Both the position numbers and the translations under genes were made by a program. A stretch of DNA of 64,000 nucleotides from Pseudomonas citri. GTDB taxonomy: Bacteria; Pseudomonadota; Gammaproteobacteria; Pseudomonadales; Pseudomonadaceae. The stretch is taken from the NCBI RefSeq assembly GCF_025336485.1, contig NZ_JAODAB010000006.1, positions 62,001-126,000 of the forward strand. Reading direction: 5' to 3'. How positions within the stretch are numbered: the stretch's first letter is position 1; every line of letters starts with the position of its first letter. The notes below the pieces were generated by a model. That model had not been told where the DNA came from. It saw only the letters and a list, made by a program, of their open reading frames with translations, and did not search any database. Positions 26,536-37,709 of the stretch are shown piece by piece.

Positions 26536-27933
26536 TTAAGGTTGCTTGAGGCTGGCGACAGCGGTCGGGTTGGTGTTCGGGATCACATGGGCGGCCAGGC
26601 CACTGGCAAAGACCTGGTTGCCCACGGCCCGCAAGCTGATGACCTGGTAACGCTGGTCGACGTTGACCTTGACCACCGAGCCGCCTACCGCGCTCGGCAA
26701 GGTCACCTGGTGCTCACCCTTCTTCAGGCGCAGGCGCACCACTTGGGTGTAGTCCGGCAGGGTGCGCCAGGTCCGGGTGTCGGCGCCTTCGAGCACGGCC
26801 GAGGTAATGCCCACGGCCAGACCGGCGAGGGGGTTGGTCTCGTTGATCTGCTTTTGTGCCACGCCACGGCTGATGGCGCGCACGGTCGTGCGCAGGATGA
26901 TGCCCGGCATGTCGTCACGCAGGGCACGACGGGACATGGCGGTGGTGCTGTTGAGCGGCGTGAGGTCCAGCTGGCGTCCGTCGACGCCGATCTGGGCGAA
27001 GGCGACGGTGGAGGTATCAGGCTTGATCACCGGGAACGACAAAGGTGTGATCACCACATTGCCGCTGATGGGCAAGGGCAGGGGAATGCGGATCGAGTCC
27101 CGGGAAGGTGCCAGGCCGCTTTGCACCACGATCAGGATATCGCTGTCGTCGTCCTTGGCGGCAGGTTTGTCGAGGTTGAGCAGGGCCTGCTCCAGCAGTG
27201 GTGTATTGGGGCGCAGTTCGGCGGCCTTGCGGTAACCCGGTGCGGCGAGGTCCTTTTCGCCCAAGGCTTCATAGACGAAGCCGGCCAGGTAATGACTGAA
27301 TGCGCTCTGGTAACTGTTCTTGAGGCCGATCACTTCCGGGGCGTCGAGGCTGGCCACCGGGTAACCCTTGAGATCCTTGTACTGCGTCTGGATGCCTTGT
27401 TTCTCGGCTTCCTCCTCGCGCTTGAGGTATTCCTTGTCCCGCAGGTCGGCAATCACCGCTTCGCGCTCGTGAGTCTTCTTGATCTGCGTCCGCGCGCCGT
27501 CGAAGTCGTTCACTGCCAGCAGGTTCAAGGCCATCTGCGTGGTCAGCATGACCTTCTCGTAGTCGTAGCCTTCATAGCGTCGGACTTTGTCGTTGACCAG
27601 GAAACTGCCGAACTGGGCCAGGTACTTGGCGGTGTCGAGCTTGACGGCGTCTTCCCAACGGGCCACTTGCTGGTCGGCGCTGGTCCAGGCCGCCTGGCTG
27701 CCGGACAGATCGCCTTTGGCGCGCAGCAATTCACCTTTCTCGAAGAAATAGAGCAGGTCTTTGTCTTGGCCGGAATTGTTCTTTTCCAGCAGGGTCAACG
27801 CCGCGTCGACGTTGCCGGAGGCCAGTTGCTGGTTGGTCTGGGCCAGTTCGCTGTCGTAGTTGCGAAACACCGAGCAGCCGGACAGCAAAGTGATTGCCCC
27901 GAGGGCGAGTGAGAAAACGGCGCGGGATGCCAT
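26536..27933 (-). CDS. COG3014 family lipoprotein, first gene of lpoB cluster
   Basis: 465 residues from the ATG at 27933 (GGGAAG upstream). Lipobox ITLLSGC (Cys18) after a signal peptide. The N-terminal half is TPR-like helical (LASGNVDAALTLLEKN, FEKGELLRAKGDL), the second half contains beta-rich sequence (LPISGNVVITPLSFPV). The upstream in-frame ATG gives a non-signal N-terminus and is rejected. Family members neighbour lpoB/ycfL homologues in many gammaproteobacteria and are otherwise uncharacterised. Confidence 0.85.
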   Translation of the reverse strand: MASRAVFSLALGAITLLSGCSVFRNYDSELAQTNQQLASGNVDAALTLLEKNNSGQDKDLLYFFEKGELLRAKGDLSGSQAAWTSADQQVARWEDAVKLDTAKYLAQFGSFLVNDKVRRYEGYDYEKVMLTTQMALNLLAVNDFDGARTQIKKTHEREAVIADLRDKEYLKREEEAEKQGIQTQYKDLKGYPVASLDAPEVIGLKNSYQSAFSHYLAGFVYEALGEKDLAAPGYRKAAELRPNTPLLEQALLNLDKPAAKDDDSDILIVVQSGLAPSRDSIRIPLPLPISGNVVITPLSFPVIKPDTSTVAFAQIGVDGRQLDLTPLNSTTAMSRRALRDDMPGIILRTTVRAISRGVAQKQINETNPLAGLAVGITSAVLEGADTRTWRTLPDYTQVVRLRLKKGEHQVTLPSAVGGSVVKVNVDQRYQVISLRAVGNQVFASGLAAHVIPNTNPTAVASLKQP

Positions 27934-28248
27934 GAAACTTTTCTTCCCTGATAGCAGCCTGGGTGTGCGGGTCGGGCTGGAGCGATCCCACGGACAAGCG
28001 CCGTGACGCTGTCGGTTCCTCATAACCAGAGGAGCTTTTATGCCATCGGATAATAAGAAGGCGGCGCGATTATAAGCATGGCCGTTGGCTATGTAATGGC
28101 TTTTTAATTTCTAAATGCTGTTTTTGTGACATCACCTTCAAAGCGTGAAAATCCGATGAAAAAGCGCCGATAACGCACATCGGCTCTTGAGCGAAAGTCA
28201 TTGGGAGTGAACAATGTGTTACTTCTTATTACCAATTGAGAGTCATTA
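27934..28248. other. 315-bp divergent spacer upstream of FTR1 gene
   Basis: Divergent promoter region, AT-rich between 28080 and 28250. It holds a short hairpin (GCCGAT with ATCGGC, near 28163-28182) and a Fur-like core just before the FTR1 start. No coding sequence seen. Confidence 0.6.
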
Positions 28249-28249
28249 A
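28231..28249 (+). promoter_or_regulatory. Possible Fur box core before FTR1 gene
   Basis: TGAGAGTCATTA matches the Fur-box core TGAGAATCATTA at 11 of 12 positions, though the outer parts match poorly. It directly precedes the ATG, and its GAGAG also serves as the ribosome site. Iron control of an iron permease is expected, but the site is weak. Confidence 0.35.
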
Positions 28250-30147
28250 TGACTGCCCCGTTTCGTTTCCTGGCCTGGCTTGCGCTGCCGTTGCTCGCGC
28301 TGTGCAGTACGTCGCTGCTGGCCGACACCGTCGAGGGCGCTCCCCAGGCGCTGCACATGTTGGATTACATCGGGGCGGATTACCCGCCAACGGTCGAAGC
28401 GGGCAAGGTCATCGACGACTCCGAGTACCGCGAGCAGTTGGAGTTCACCCAGGTGTTGCAAGGCCTGATCGGCGAGCTGCCGGCCAAGCCAGAGAAGGCC
28501 GAGCTGGTCCAAGGCGTCGCGACCTTGCGCAGTGCCATCACCCAGCGCCAGGACGGCGCCGATGTGGCCCGCCTGGCTCGCCAGTTGGGCGCCAAGCTGG
28601 CAGTGGCGTATGAAGTCAGCCAGGCGCCGGTCATTACCCCGGACCCTGCCCGCGGTGTACCGCTGTATGCCCAGAATTGCTCGGTGTGCCACGGTGCCAC
28701 CGGTGCCGGCGACGGTCCGGCCGGTGTCGGCCTGGAACCGCCGCCGGCCAACTTGCGGGACGGCCAGCGTGTCGATCGCCTGAGCCTCTATGGGATCTAC
28801 AGCACGCTGGGCATGGGTATCGAAGGCACCGACATGCCGGCCTTCGCCGATCAGCTCGATGACCGTCAACGCTGGGACCTGGCGACCTACATCGCCAGCT
28901 TCAGCGCCGACCCGGCCGCGGCCAAGAGTGAACAGGTGTTCAACCTGGCCGACCTGGCTCGCCAGACTCCGGCCGAGGTCCTGGCCGCGCAGGGCCCCGC
29001 AGCGGCGGCGACTTTCCGCGCCCAGCGTGCCCAGCCGCCACAAGTGCAGCGTGGTCCGGGGCAATTGCTCGACTACACCGCGGCCACCCTGGACAAGAGC
29101 ATCGCGGCGTACCGCGCCGGTGACCACGACCAGGCCTATGACCTGTCGGTCGCCGCGTACCTGGAAGGCTTTGAGCTGGTGGAAAGCTCGCTGGATAACG
29201 TCGACGCCAACGCGCGTAAGGACACCGAAAAGGCGCTGATGGCCTACCGTCAGTCCCTGCAGGACGGCCTGCCGGTGGAGCAGGCCGAGCAGCGCCTGGA
29301 TGCGGCCAAGGCCAAGTTGAAGGCATCTGCCGGCCTGCTGGGTGGCGATGGGCTGAGCTGGTCGCTGAGCTACGTTTCAGGCCTGCTGATCCTGTTGCGT
29401 GAAGGGCTGGAAGCGATTCTGGTGCTGGCGGCAATCCTGGCCTTCCTGCGCAACACCGGCCAGCAATCGGCGGTGCGCAGTGTCAACGCCGGTTGGGGCC
29501 TGGCGCTGTTGGCCGGCCTGGCGACCTGGGGGCTGGCGGCCTACGTGATCGATGTCAGCGGCGCTCAGCGCGAGCTGCTGGAAGGCGCGACTGCGTTGTT
29601 CGCCAGTGTGATGGTCTTGTGGCTGGGCGTCTGGATGCATGACCGACGTCACGCGGCGGCCTGGCAGGACTACATCAAGAGCAGCCTGGTGGGCGGCGGT
29701 GGTCGTTTCGGCTTCGCGATCCTGGCGTTCTTCTCGGTTTACCGTGAGCTGTTCGAAGTGATCCTGTTCTACGAGACCCTGTGGTTGCAGGCAGGCCCGG
29801 CCGGACACAACGCCGTGCTGGCCGGTGGCGCGTCGGCGCTGGTGTTGCTGGTGGGGTTGGCCTGGATCATCTTGCGCGGCTCGGCGAAGCTACCGCTGGC
29901 GCTGTTCTTCAGCATCAACGCCGCGTTGCTGTGTGCGCTGTCGGTGGTCTTCGCCGGTCATGGCGTGAAGGCGTTGCAAGAAGCCGGGGTGTTCGGCACT
30001 CGCCCGGTGGCGTTCTTTGATTTCGACTGGCTGGGCATCCATGCCGATGCCTACTCGTTGGCCGCCCAAGTGCTGGCGATCCTGGCGATCGTGGTGTTGT
30101 ACGGGCGCAGCTGGGTGGCGGAGAAGCGTCGGGTCCAGGTGTCCTGA
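28249..30147 (+). CDS. Cytochrome c / FTR1 iron permease fusion
   Basis: 632 residues. Signal peptide residues 1-25; a c-type cytochrome domain with Cys144-Ser-Val-Cys147-His148 and a candidate Met ligand Met196 (GTDMPAF); a helical periplasmic segment; then an FTR1 permease from about residue 372 with the iron-transport REGLE motif (384-388) and a second RELFE (499-503). FTR1 permeases usually need an oxidase partner for ferrous iron; the fused cytochrome probably supplies or receives electrons. No separate EfeO/EfeB genes lie nearby. Confidence 0.9.
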   Translation: MTAPFRFLAWLALPLLALCSTSLLADTVEGAPQALHMLDYIGADYPPTVEAGKVIDDSEYREQLEFTQVLQGLIGELPAKPEKAELVQGVATLRSAITQRQDGADVARLARQLGAKLAVAYEVSQAPVITPDPARGVPLYAQNCSVCHGATGAGDGPAGVGLEPPPANLRDGQRVDRLSLYGIYSTLGMGIEGTDMPAFADQLDDRQRWDLATYIASFSADPAAAKSEQVFNLADLARQTPAEVLAAQGPAAAATFRAQRAQPPQVQRGPGQLLDYTAATLDKSIAAYRAGDHDQAYDLSVAAYLEGFELVESSLDNVDANARKDTEKALMAYRQSLQDGLPVEQAEQRLDAAKAKLKASAGLLGGDGLSWSLSYVSGLLILLREGLEAILVLAAILAFLRNTGQQSAVRSVNAGWGLALLAGLATWGLAAYVIDVSGAQRELLEGATALFASVMVLWLGVWMHDRRHAAAWQDYIKSSLVGGGGRFGFAILAFFSVYRELFEVILFYETLWLQAGPAGHNAVLAGGASALVLLVGLAWIILRGSAKLPLALFFSINAALLCALSVVFAGHGVKALQEAGVFGTRPVAFFDFDWLGIHADAYSLAAQVLAILAIVVLYGRSWVAEKRRVQVS

Positions 30148-30171
30148 AGCGCGGCATTCGCTGCGCTCATG

Positions 30172-30195
30172 ATCGCGGGCAAGCCTTGCTCCCAT
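30172..30195. repeat. Single REP unit (GCGGGCAAGCCTTGCTCCC)
   Basis: One arm of the GGGAGCAAGGCTTGC-type REP. A degenerate partner (TGTGGGAGTAGG) follows at about 30265, on the other side of the IS-like relic, so the relic lies inside a BIME. Confidence 0.75.
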
Positions 30196-30200
30196 AGTGA

Positions 30201-30251
30201 TGGACTGCCCCCCAGGAAGTTGGACACCAATCCAACCCTTGGGGCAGTCCA
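30201..30251. mobile_element. 51-bp IS3/IS150-like relic: two inverted ends only
   Basis: Left end TGGACTGCCCCCCAGGAAGT and right end, in reverse complement, TGGACTGCCCCAAGGGTTGG meet with almost nothing between them. Termini of the form TGNACTGNCCCC...AAGTTGGACA are typical of the IS150 group of IS3. The element is flanked by a direct GTGA repeat at 30197-30200 and 30252-30255, which fits a 4-bp target duplication. No transposase remains. Confidence 0.65.
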
Positions 30252-30279
30252 GTGATCAGTCGCTGTGGGAGTAGGGGTG

Positions 30280-30948
30280 TCAGGCGTCGTTCTCGTGGGT
30301 CAGTTCCAGGACCCGGTCCACCAGCTTGTTGATGCCTGACGCGGCTTCGCTGATGTTCTGCGCCAGCATGTAGGCTGGGGTGCTGACCAGTTTGCGCGCG
30401 GTGTCTTCGACGATGTCGGTAACGGCGCAGTCTTGGTGGGTGCCGCCCATCTTGGTCACCGCCGCCGCGGTGTCGGCATCGTGGCCAATGGTGCAGATGA
30501 CCCCGGGACCATAGATTTTTGCCGCCAGGGCCGGGGAAATACAGATCAGCCCTACCGGTTTACCGGCCTCGGCAAAGGCTTCGGTCAGCGCCAGGACTTC
30601 TGGCTGGACGCTACAGCCAGCCCCTTCGACGGCAAAGTTGGACAGGTTTTTCGCCGAGCCGAAACCACCCGGGATGATCAATGCGTCGAAGTCCTCGGCA
30701 CTGGCTTCGCGCAAATCCTTCACGTTGCCCCGGGCGATCCGCGCTGACTCCACCAACACGTTGCGGCTCTCGGGCATTTCCTCGCCGGTCAGGTGATTGA
30801 TCACATGCATCTGGGCAATGTTGGGCGCAAAACATTGGACCTGCGCTCCGCGTTGGTCGAGACGCAGCAAGGTGATTACGCTCTCGTGGATCTCCGCGCC
30901 GTCGTACACGCCACAACCGGAAAGGATCACTGCAATTTTTTTGCTCAT
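30280..30948 (-). CDS. elbB: Glyoxalase/isoprenoid-associated protein ElbB
   Basis: 222 residues from ATG 30948 (GGAG upstream; the longer reading adds 19 non-homologous residues). DJ-1/PfpI superfamily: KIAVILSGCGVYDGAEIHESV at the N-terminus (split for length: SGCGVYDG), ALIIPGGFGSAKNLS, and the nucleophile elbow region VGLICISPALAAK with a Cys. Possible glyoxalase III-like activity, with a historical link to isoprenoid synthesis. Followed by the IS relic. Confidence 0.92.
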   Translation of the reverse strand: MSKKIAVILSGCGVYDGAEIHESVITLLRLDQRGAQVQCFAPNIAQMHVINHLTGEEMPESRNVLVESARIARGNVKDLREASAEDFDALIIPGGFGSAKNLSNFAVEGAGCSVQPEVLALTEAFAEAGKPVGLICISPALAAKIYGPGVICTIGHDADTAAAVTKMGGTHQDCAVTDIVEDTARKLVSTPAYMLAQNISEAASGINKLVDRVLELTHENDA

Positions 30949-31169
30949 GGGCTTTTCTCCAGATTCATGGCGATCAATGTCCACTAATTCGTTACTCGTT
31001 GCCATAGGGTTATCCGGCCGCTACACCCGTACAGAACCCGTTCCACATGGATCGCAACGCTTTCTACATGGATCGCGGCGACGGCACGGTGTTCATTATT
31101 TGGGAGCGGCTGTTGGGTTCCTTACAAGAGGAAAACGTCAGCGAACCGTTGATTCCTGGTGCAACCGGT

Positions 31170-31793
31170 CTACTCGATTGGCGTCGTGGGTTCGCCTGGC
31201 CGGGCTTGTTCCAGGCGCTCGGCTTCAAGGGCCTTCCTGGCCAGCCGCGCATTCTTGAGACGGCGCCACAGCCATAGTCCAAAACCCACGACCAGGAGGC
31301 TGCCGAGCACCCACAGCTCATATTTCTTGATACTAGGCAGGATGGTTTCAAGCGCGGCGCCAAAGTGGTACGCGGCGGCGGCCAGTGCGGTGGCCCAGAT
31401 CGCTGCGCCGATGCCGTTGAGCAACAGGTAGCGGCCCGGCGGGTAGCCGGAAAGGCCGATCGCCACCGGCATCACCGTGCGCAGGCCGTAGACGAAGCGG
31501 AAGCTCAGGACCCAGATGTCCGGATGCCGGCGAATGTGTTCCAGCGCGCGGTCGCCCATCAGTTGCCAGCGCGGCTTGCGCGCCAGCAGCTTGCGCCCGT
31601 GCTTGCGACCCAGGAAGTACCACAGCTGGTCCCCCGCATAGCTGCCGCAGAACGCCACGACCACCACCAGGTTGATGTCCATGTAGCCACGGAACGCCAG
31701 AAAACCTGCGAGCACAAGAATGGTTTCGCCTTCGAAGAACGTGCCGATAAACAGGGCCAGGTAGCCGAAGTCATTTAGAAATTGTTGGAGCAT
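31170..31793 (-). CDS. DedA family membrane protein
   Basis: 207 residues. Conserved GTFFEGETILVLAGFLA near residues 16-32, the Arg-containing FVYGLRTVMPVAIG motif, and several membrane helices. DedA proteins act as lipid (undecaprenyl-phosphate) flippases or transporters in the inner membrane. The C-terminal tail is Arg/Ala/Glu rich and cytosolic. Monocistronic here; transcribed away from hemB. The 31006-31169 spacer to elbB shows no gene I can support. Confidence 0.9.
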   Translation of the reverse strand: MLQQFLNDFGYLALFIGTFFEGETILVLAGFLAFRGYMDINLVVVVAFCGSYAGDQLWYFLGRKHGRKLLARKPRWQLMGDRALEHIRRHPDIWVLSFRFVYGLRTVMPVAIGLSGYPPGRYLLLNGIGAAIWATALAAAAYHFGAALETILPSIKKYELWVLGSLLVVGFGLWLWRRLKNARLARKALEAERLEQARPGEPTTPIE

Positions 31794-31874
31794 TGTCTGG
31801 GTGCTGGCGAAATGAACGCGCAGCCTAACCCTTCAGGCACATTCAGGAAAGTATCGAAATGTGTCTCGACGTGA

Positions 31875-33038
<1,164 letters not shown>

Positions 33039-33055
33039 CCTGCCAGGAACTTGCG

Positions 33056-35284
33056 ATGAATACCGAAGGACTTTCCGAAGTTGCTGTAAAAGACGCTCAA
33101 CCGGTGGTCGAGCAGATCGCCGAGACGCCGCCGGAGCTGGCGCCTGCCCAGGCACAGGCACCGGCGGCGGCCGTCGAGCCCGCCCCGGCTCCGGCGATTG
33201 TCATCCCCAGCCTGGATGACAGCAGCTTGTATATCCATCGCGAGCTGTCGCAACTGCAGTTCAACATCCGTGTCTTGGAGCAGGCGCTGGACGAGTCCTA
33301 TCCGCTGCTCGAGCGCCTGAAGTTCCTGCTGATCTTTTCCAGCAACCTGGATGAGTTCTTCGAAATCCGCGTCGCCGGCCTGAAAAAGCAAATCACGTTC
33401 GCCCGGGAACAGGCCGGCGCTGACGGCCTGCAACCGCACCAGGCCCTGGCGCGCATCAGCGAGCTGGTCCACGGCCAGGTGGATCGCCAGTACGCCATCC
33501 TCAACGACATCCTGTTGCCGGAACTGGAAAAACATCAGGTCCGCTTCATCCGTCGCCGTTACTGGACCACCAAGCTCAAGACTTGGGTGCGCCGCTATTT
33601 CCGCGACGAAATCGCCCCGATCATCACCCCCATCGGCCTCGACCCGACGCACCCGTTCCCGTTGCTGGTCAACAAGAGCCTGAACTTCATCGTCGAACTG
33701 GAAGGCATCGACGCATTCGGTCGCGATTCCGGCCTGGCGATCATCCCCGCGCCGCGCCTGCTGCCGCGTATCATCCGCGTGCCGGAAGACGTCGGCGGCC
33801 CTGGCGACAATTATGTATTCCTGTCGTCGATGATCCACGCCCATGCCGATGACCTGTTCCAGGGCATGAAGGTGAAGGGGTGCTATCAGTTCCGCTTGAC
33901 CCGCAACGCCGATCTGGCGGTGGACACCGAAGACGTCGAGGACCTGGCCCGCGCCTTGCGCGGCGAGCTGTTCTCCCGTCGCTACGGCGACGCGGTGCGC
34001 CTGGAAGTGGCCGATACCTGTCCGAAGCACTTGTCCGACTACCTGCTCAAGCAGTTCAACCTGCACGAGACCGAGCTGTATCAGGTCAACGGCCCGGTCA
34101 ACCTGACCCGCTTGTTCAGCATCACCGGCCTGGACAGCCATCCAGAGCTGCAATATTTGCCGTTCACCCCGCAGATTCCCAAGCTGCTGCAGAACAGCGA
34201 GAACATTTTCAGCGTGATCAGCAAGCAGGACATCCTGTTGCTGCACCCGTTCGAATCGTTCACGCCCGTGGTCGACCTGCTGCGCCAGGCCGCCAAGGAC
34301 CCGCACGTTCTGGCGGTGCGCCAGACCCTGTACCGCAGCGGCGCCAACTCGGAGATCGTCGACGCCCTGGTGGACGCGGCGCGCAACGGCAAGGAAGTCA
34401 CGGCGGTGATCGAATTGCGCGCGCGCTTCGACGAGGAGTCCAACCTGCAACTGGCCAGCCGCCTGCAAGCGGCCGGTGCGGTGGTGATCTACGGCGTGGT
34501 CGGCTTCAAGACTCACGCCAAGATGATGCTGATCCTGCGGCGTGAAGCCGGAGAGATCGTGCGTTACGCCCACTTGGGCACCGGTAACTACCACGCCGCC
34601 AACGCCCGCTTGTACACCGACTACAGCCTGCTGACCTCCGATGACGCCTTGTGCGAAGACGTCGGCAAGCTGTTCAGCCAGTTGATCGGCATGGGCAAGA
34701 CCCTGCGCATGAAGAAGCTGCTGCATGCGCCGTTCACCCTGAAAAAGGGCATGCTCGACATGATCGCCCGGGAAACGCAGTTCGCCCTGGACGGCAAGCC
34801 GGCGCACATCATCGCCAAGTTCAACTCACTGACCGATCCGAAGATCATCCGTGCGTTGTACAAGGCCAGCCAGTCGGGCGTGCGCATCGACCTGGTGGTA
34901 CGCGGCATGTGCTGTCTGCGGCCGGGCATCGCGGGGGTCTCCCACAACATCCATGTGCGCTCGATCATTGGCCGCTTCCTGGAGCATACGCGGGTGTTCT
35001 ACTTCCTCAACGGCGGCGAGGAGCAGATGTTCCTGTCCAGCGCCGACTGGATGGAACGCAACCTCGACAAGCGTGTCGAGACTTGTTTCCCGGTGGAGGG
35101 CAAGAAGCTGATCCTGCGGGTCAAGAAGGAGCTGGAAAGCTACCTGACCGACAACACCCACAGTTGGACCCTGCAATCGGATGGTCGCTACATCCGTAAC
35201 ACGCCGACCGGCAACCAGAACCCGCGCAGTGCCCAGGCGACCTTGCTGGAGCGCTTGAGCAGCCCGGTGTTGGTGGTTAGTTAA
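33056..35284 (+). CDS. ppk: Polyphosphate kinase
   Basis: 742 residues. Reversibly makes polyphosphate from ATP. After an acidic/Pro-Ala-rich N-terminal extension (about 45 residues) come the N domain ([16 protein letters not shown]), head, and two PLD-like C domains. The phosphorylated His is His506 ([10 protein letters not shown]), and a second conserved His lies in [10 protein letters not shown]. Terminates convergent with ppx, with a REP between. Confidence 0.95.
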   Translation: MNTEGLSEVAVKDAQPVVEQIAETPPELAPAQAQAPAAAVEPAPAPAIVIPSLDDSSLYIHRELSQLQFNIRVLEQALDESYPLLERLKFLLIFSSNLDEFFEIRVAGLKKQITFAREQAGADGLQPHQALARISELVHGQVDRQYAILNDILLPELEKHQVRFIRRRYWTTKLKTWVRRYFRDEIAPIITPIGLDPTHPFPLLVNKSLNFIVELEGIDAFGRDSGLAIIPAPRLLPRIIRVPEDVGGPGDNYVFLSSMIHAHADDLFQGMKVKGCYQFRLTRNADLAVDTEDVEDLARALRGELFSRRYGDAVRLEVADTCPKHLSDYLLKQFNLHETELYQVNGPVNLTRLFSITGLDSHPELQYLPFTPQIPKLLQNSENIFSVISKQDILLLHPFESFTPVVDLLRQAAKDPHVLAVRQTLYRSGANSEIVDALVDAARNGKEVTAVIELRARFDEESNLQLASRLQAAGAVVIYGVVGFKTHAKMMLILRREAGEIVRYAHLGTGNYHAANARLYTDYSLLTSDDALCEDVGKLFSQLIGMGKTLRMKKLLHAPFTLKKGMLDMIARETQFALDGKPAHIIAKFNSLTDPKIIRALYKASQSGVRIDLVVRGMCCLRPGIAGVSHNIHVRSIIGRFLEHTRVFYFLNGGEEQMFLSSADWMERNLDKRVETCFPVEGKKLILRVKKELESYLTDNTHSWTLQSDGRYIRNTPTGNQNPRSAQATLLERLSSPVLVVS

Positions 35285-35305
35285 GGCACGGTCAGCCCGG
35301 CTTTT

Positions 35306-35335
35306 TGTGGCGCGGGGATAAATCCCCTCGCCACA
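35306..35335. repeat. REP palindrome between ppk and ppx
   Basis: TGTGGCGCGGGGAT and ATCCCCTCGCCACA, one mismatch between the arms, AA centre. Likely 3'-end structure for both convergent genes. Confidence 0.88.
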
Positions 35336-35342
35336 ATGGCTA

Positions 35343-36851
35343 TCAGTGAATGTTCAGCACGATCCCGACCCGGGTCAGCCATTCCGCTTCCTGGGCGAAG
35401 TCGGCCTGAGTCAGCTGGTTTTCTTCCAGCCAGTCCTCGGGGAATATCACATCCAGTTGGTCGCCGTCGGCGTGCAGGGCCACTTGGGGCATCTGTTGGG
35501 TGCCGCGGATGTGGTGGAACAGGATCGCGAAGCGCAGCAGCACGCACAGGCGAATCAGCTTGATGCCGTCGTCGCCGAATTCGGCAAATTTATCCTTGGG
35601 AATGTTGCGTCGGTGCCCACGCACCAACAGCGCGAGCATCTGCTGGTCTTCCCGGGAGAAACCCGCCAGGTCGGAGTGCTCGATCAGGTAGGCGCCGTGT
35701 TTGTGGTAGTGGTAGTGGGCGATGTCCAGGCCCACTTCGTGCACCTTGGCCGCCCAACTGAGCAGTTCGCGCCAGACGCCGTCATTGAGGTCCCAATCGT
35801 CGGCCACCTGGTCGAAGGCGTGCAGCGCCTTGCGTTCGACCCGCACGGCCTGCTCCAGGTCGACGTGGTAACGCTCCATGAGTGAACTCAGGGTGCGCTC
35901 GCGCACGTCTTCATGATGATGACGCCCCAGCAGGTCGTAGAGGACGCCTTCGCGCAAGGCGCCCTCGCAGTGGTCCATGCGTTGCAGTTCCAAGGCATCG
36001 AAAATGGCTTCGAGGATCGCCAGGCCCGCCGGGAAAATCGCCCGGCGGTCGGGCTTGATACCTTCGAAATCGATCTTGTCCACATCACCCAGCTTGAACA
36101 CCCTGCGCTTGAGCCAGGCCAGGCCTTCGGCGTTGACCTCGCCGTTGCCCTGGCCGCCGGCCTTGAGAGCCAGGCCGATGGCACGGATGGTGCCCGAGGA
36201 GCCGATGGCCTCGTCCCAGGTCAGGCGGTGCAGGGCGTGTTCGATGCTCATGATTTCCAGGCGCGCCGCCGTGTACGCCTGGGCGTAGCGGGCCGGGGTG
36301 ATCTTGCCGTCGCGGAAATACCGCTGGGTGTAGCTGACGCAGCCCATTTGCAGGCTTTCGCGCAAAAGTGGTTCGAAGCGCTGGCCAATGATGAATTCGG
36401 TACTGCCCCCGCCGATGTCCGCCACCAGGCGCTTGCCCGGGGTGTCGGCCAGGGTATGGGAAACGCCGAGGTAGATCAGGCGGGCTTCTTCACGGCCGGA
36501 GATGACTTCCACCGGATGGCCGAGGATCTCTTCGGCGCGGTGGATGAACTCGCCACGGTTGCGCGCCTCGCGCAGGGCGTTGGTGCCCACGATCCGCACC
36601 GCGCCCAGGGGCATGCCGTTGATCAGTTGGGCGAAGCGCTTGAGGCAGTCGAGCCCGCGCTGGATGGATTCCTCGCTCAGTTGGCGCGCTTCGTCGATAC
36701 CGGCGGCCAACTGGACCTTTTCACCCAGCCGCTCAAGAATGCGGATCTCCCCGTTCTGGGCTTTGGCGACGACCATGTGGAAGCTGTTGGAGCCCAGGTC
36801 TATGGCAGCGATCAGGGACAGATTCTTGGCTTGGGATGGCGGCATGGTCAA
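35343..36851 (-). CDS. ppx: Exopolyphosphatase
   Basis: 502 residues. Ppx/GppA family: [15 protein letters not shown] (P-loop 1, residues 13-27), the catalytic Glu in [10 protein letters not shown], the second loop [13 protein letters not shown], and a C-terminal HD-like helical domain ([16 protein letters not shown]). Degrades polyphosphate or pppGpp. Faces ppk tail to tail, so the making and breaking enzymes share an end. Confidence 0.95.
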   Translation of the reverse strand: MTMPPSQAKNLSLIAAIDLGSNSFHMVVAKAQNGEIRILERLGEKVQLAAGIDEARQLSEESIQRGLDCLKRFAQLINGMPLGAVRIVGTNALREARNRGEFIHRAEEILGHPVEVISGREEARLIYLGVSHTLADTPGKRLVADIGGGSTEFIIGQRFEPLLRESLQMGCVSYTQRYFRDGKITPARYAQAYTAARLEIMSIEHALHRLTWDEAIGSSGTIRAIGLALKAGGQGNGEVNAEGLAWLKRRVFKLGDVDKIDFEGIKPDRRAIFPAGLAILEAIFDALELQRMDHCEGALREGVLYDLLGRHHHEDVRERTLSSLMERYHVDLEQAVRVERKALHAFDQVADDWDLNDGVWRELLSWAAKVHEVGLDIAHYHYHKHGAYLIEHSDLAGFSREDQQMLALLVRGHRRNIPKDKFAEFGDDGIKLIRLCVLLRFAILFHHIRGTQQMPQVALHADGDQLDVIFPEDWLEENQLTQADFAQEAEWLTRVGIVLNIH

Positions 36852-36974
36852 AAAGTCTCGGTCGATAACCTCGCCATCCTGCCACGATCAACCGCTTACG
36901 CCAACGCACCTGAACCGAACCCTTGAGCCAGAGCAGCTTGCAAGGTGCCGTTGTGGTGAGGGGATTTACCGAGG

Positions 36975-37709
36975 TCAGGCAGATTCGACCGTCCCGATAA
37001 AGTTCGCCAGCTCCGCCGTCTGCGGATCTGCAAACAGCACCTTGGGATCTCCCACCTCATGCACCTTGCCCTGATGCATGAACACCAGTTTGTCGCCCAC
37101 TTCCCGGGCGAAACGCATCTCGTGGGTGACCATGATCAGCGTCATGCCTTCCTTGGCCAGTTGCCGCACCACGCTGAGCACTTCGTTGACCAGTTCCGGG
37201 TCGAGGGCCGAGGTGATTTCGTCGCACAGCAGCACTTTGGGCGACATCGCCAGGGCGCGGGCAATCGCCACTCGCTGTTGCTGGCCACCGGACAGGCGGT
37301 CGGGAAACGCATCGAATTTCTCGCCAAGCCCGACCCGTTCCAGCATTTGGCGCGCCAGTTCGGCCGCCTTGGCCTTGGGTACTTTCTGTACGACTTGCGG
37401 CGCAAGCATCACGTTTTCGCCAACGGTCAGGTGCGGGAACAGATTGAACTGCTGGAACACCATCCCGACTTTCTGGCGCAGGCTGCGCAGGTCGACGCGG
37501 GCGGCGTCGAGGTATTCGCCGTCCACTTCGATCACGCCGTCGTTGATCGACTCCAGGCCATTGAGGGTGCGCAGCAAGGTGGACTTGCCCGAACCGCTGC
37601 GGCCGATGATCGCTACTACCTGGCCCTCTTCGATGCTCAGGTCGATGCCTTTGAGCACGTGATGATCGCCGTAGTATTTGTGCAGGGCGGAAATTCTAAG
37701 CAGAGGCAT
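36975..37709 (-). CDS. Polar amino-acid ABC transporter, ATPase subunit
   Basis: 244 residues from ATG 37709 (AAGGAG upstream). Walker A GRSGSGKST, Q-loop VFQQFNLFPHLT, signature LSGGQQQRVAIARAL, Walker B KVLLCDEITSALDPE (Glu before ITSALD) and H-loop VTHEMRF. GlnQ/HisP type. The last of four genes; it overlaps the permease stop by 14 nt. Some spacer sequence and a half REP (36952) follow. Confidence 0.94.
   Translation of the reverse strand: MPLLRISALHKYYGDHHVLKGIDLSIEEGQVVAIIGRSGSGKSTLLRTLNGLESINDGVIEVDGEYLDAARVDLRSLRQKVGMVFQQFNLFPHLTVGENVMLAPQVVQKVPKAKAAELARQMLERVGLGEKFDAFPDRLSGGQQQRVAIARALAMSPKVLLCDEITSALDPELVNEVLSVVRQLAKEGMTLIMVTHEMRFAREVGDKLVFMHQGKVHEVGDPKVLFADPQTAELANFIGTVESA

Noticed and set aside
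26380..27912. Rightward 510-codon frame over the COG3014 lipoprotein gene
   Set aside because: Shadow of a gene with signal peptide and family motifs; no independent support.
31047..31277. Small rightward frame in elbB-DedA spacer and into DedA
   Set aside because: No ribosome site, low plausibility and overlap with DedA antisense; I could not support a gene.
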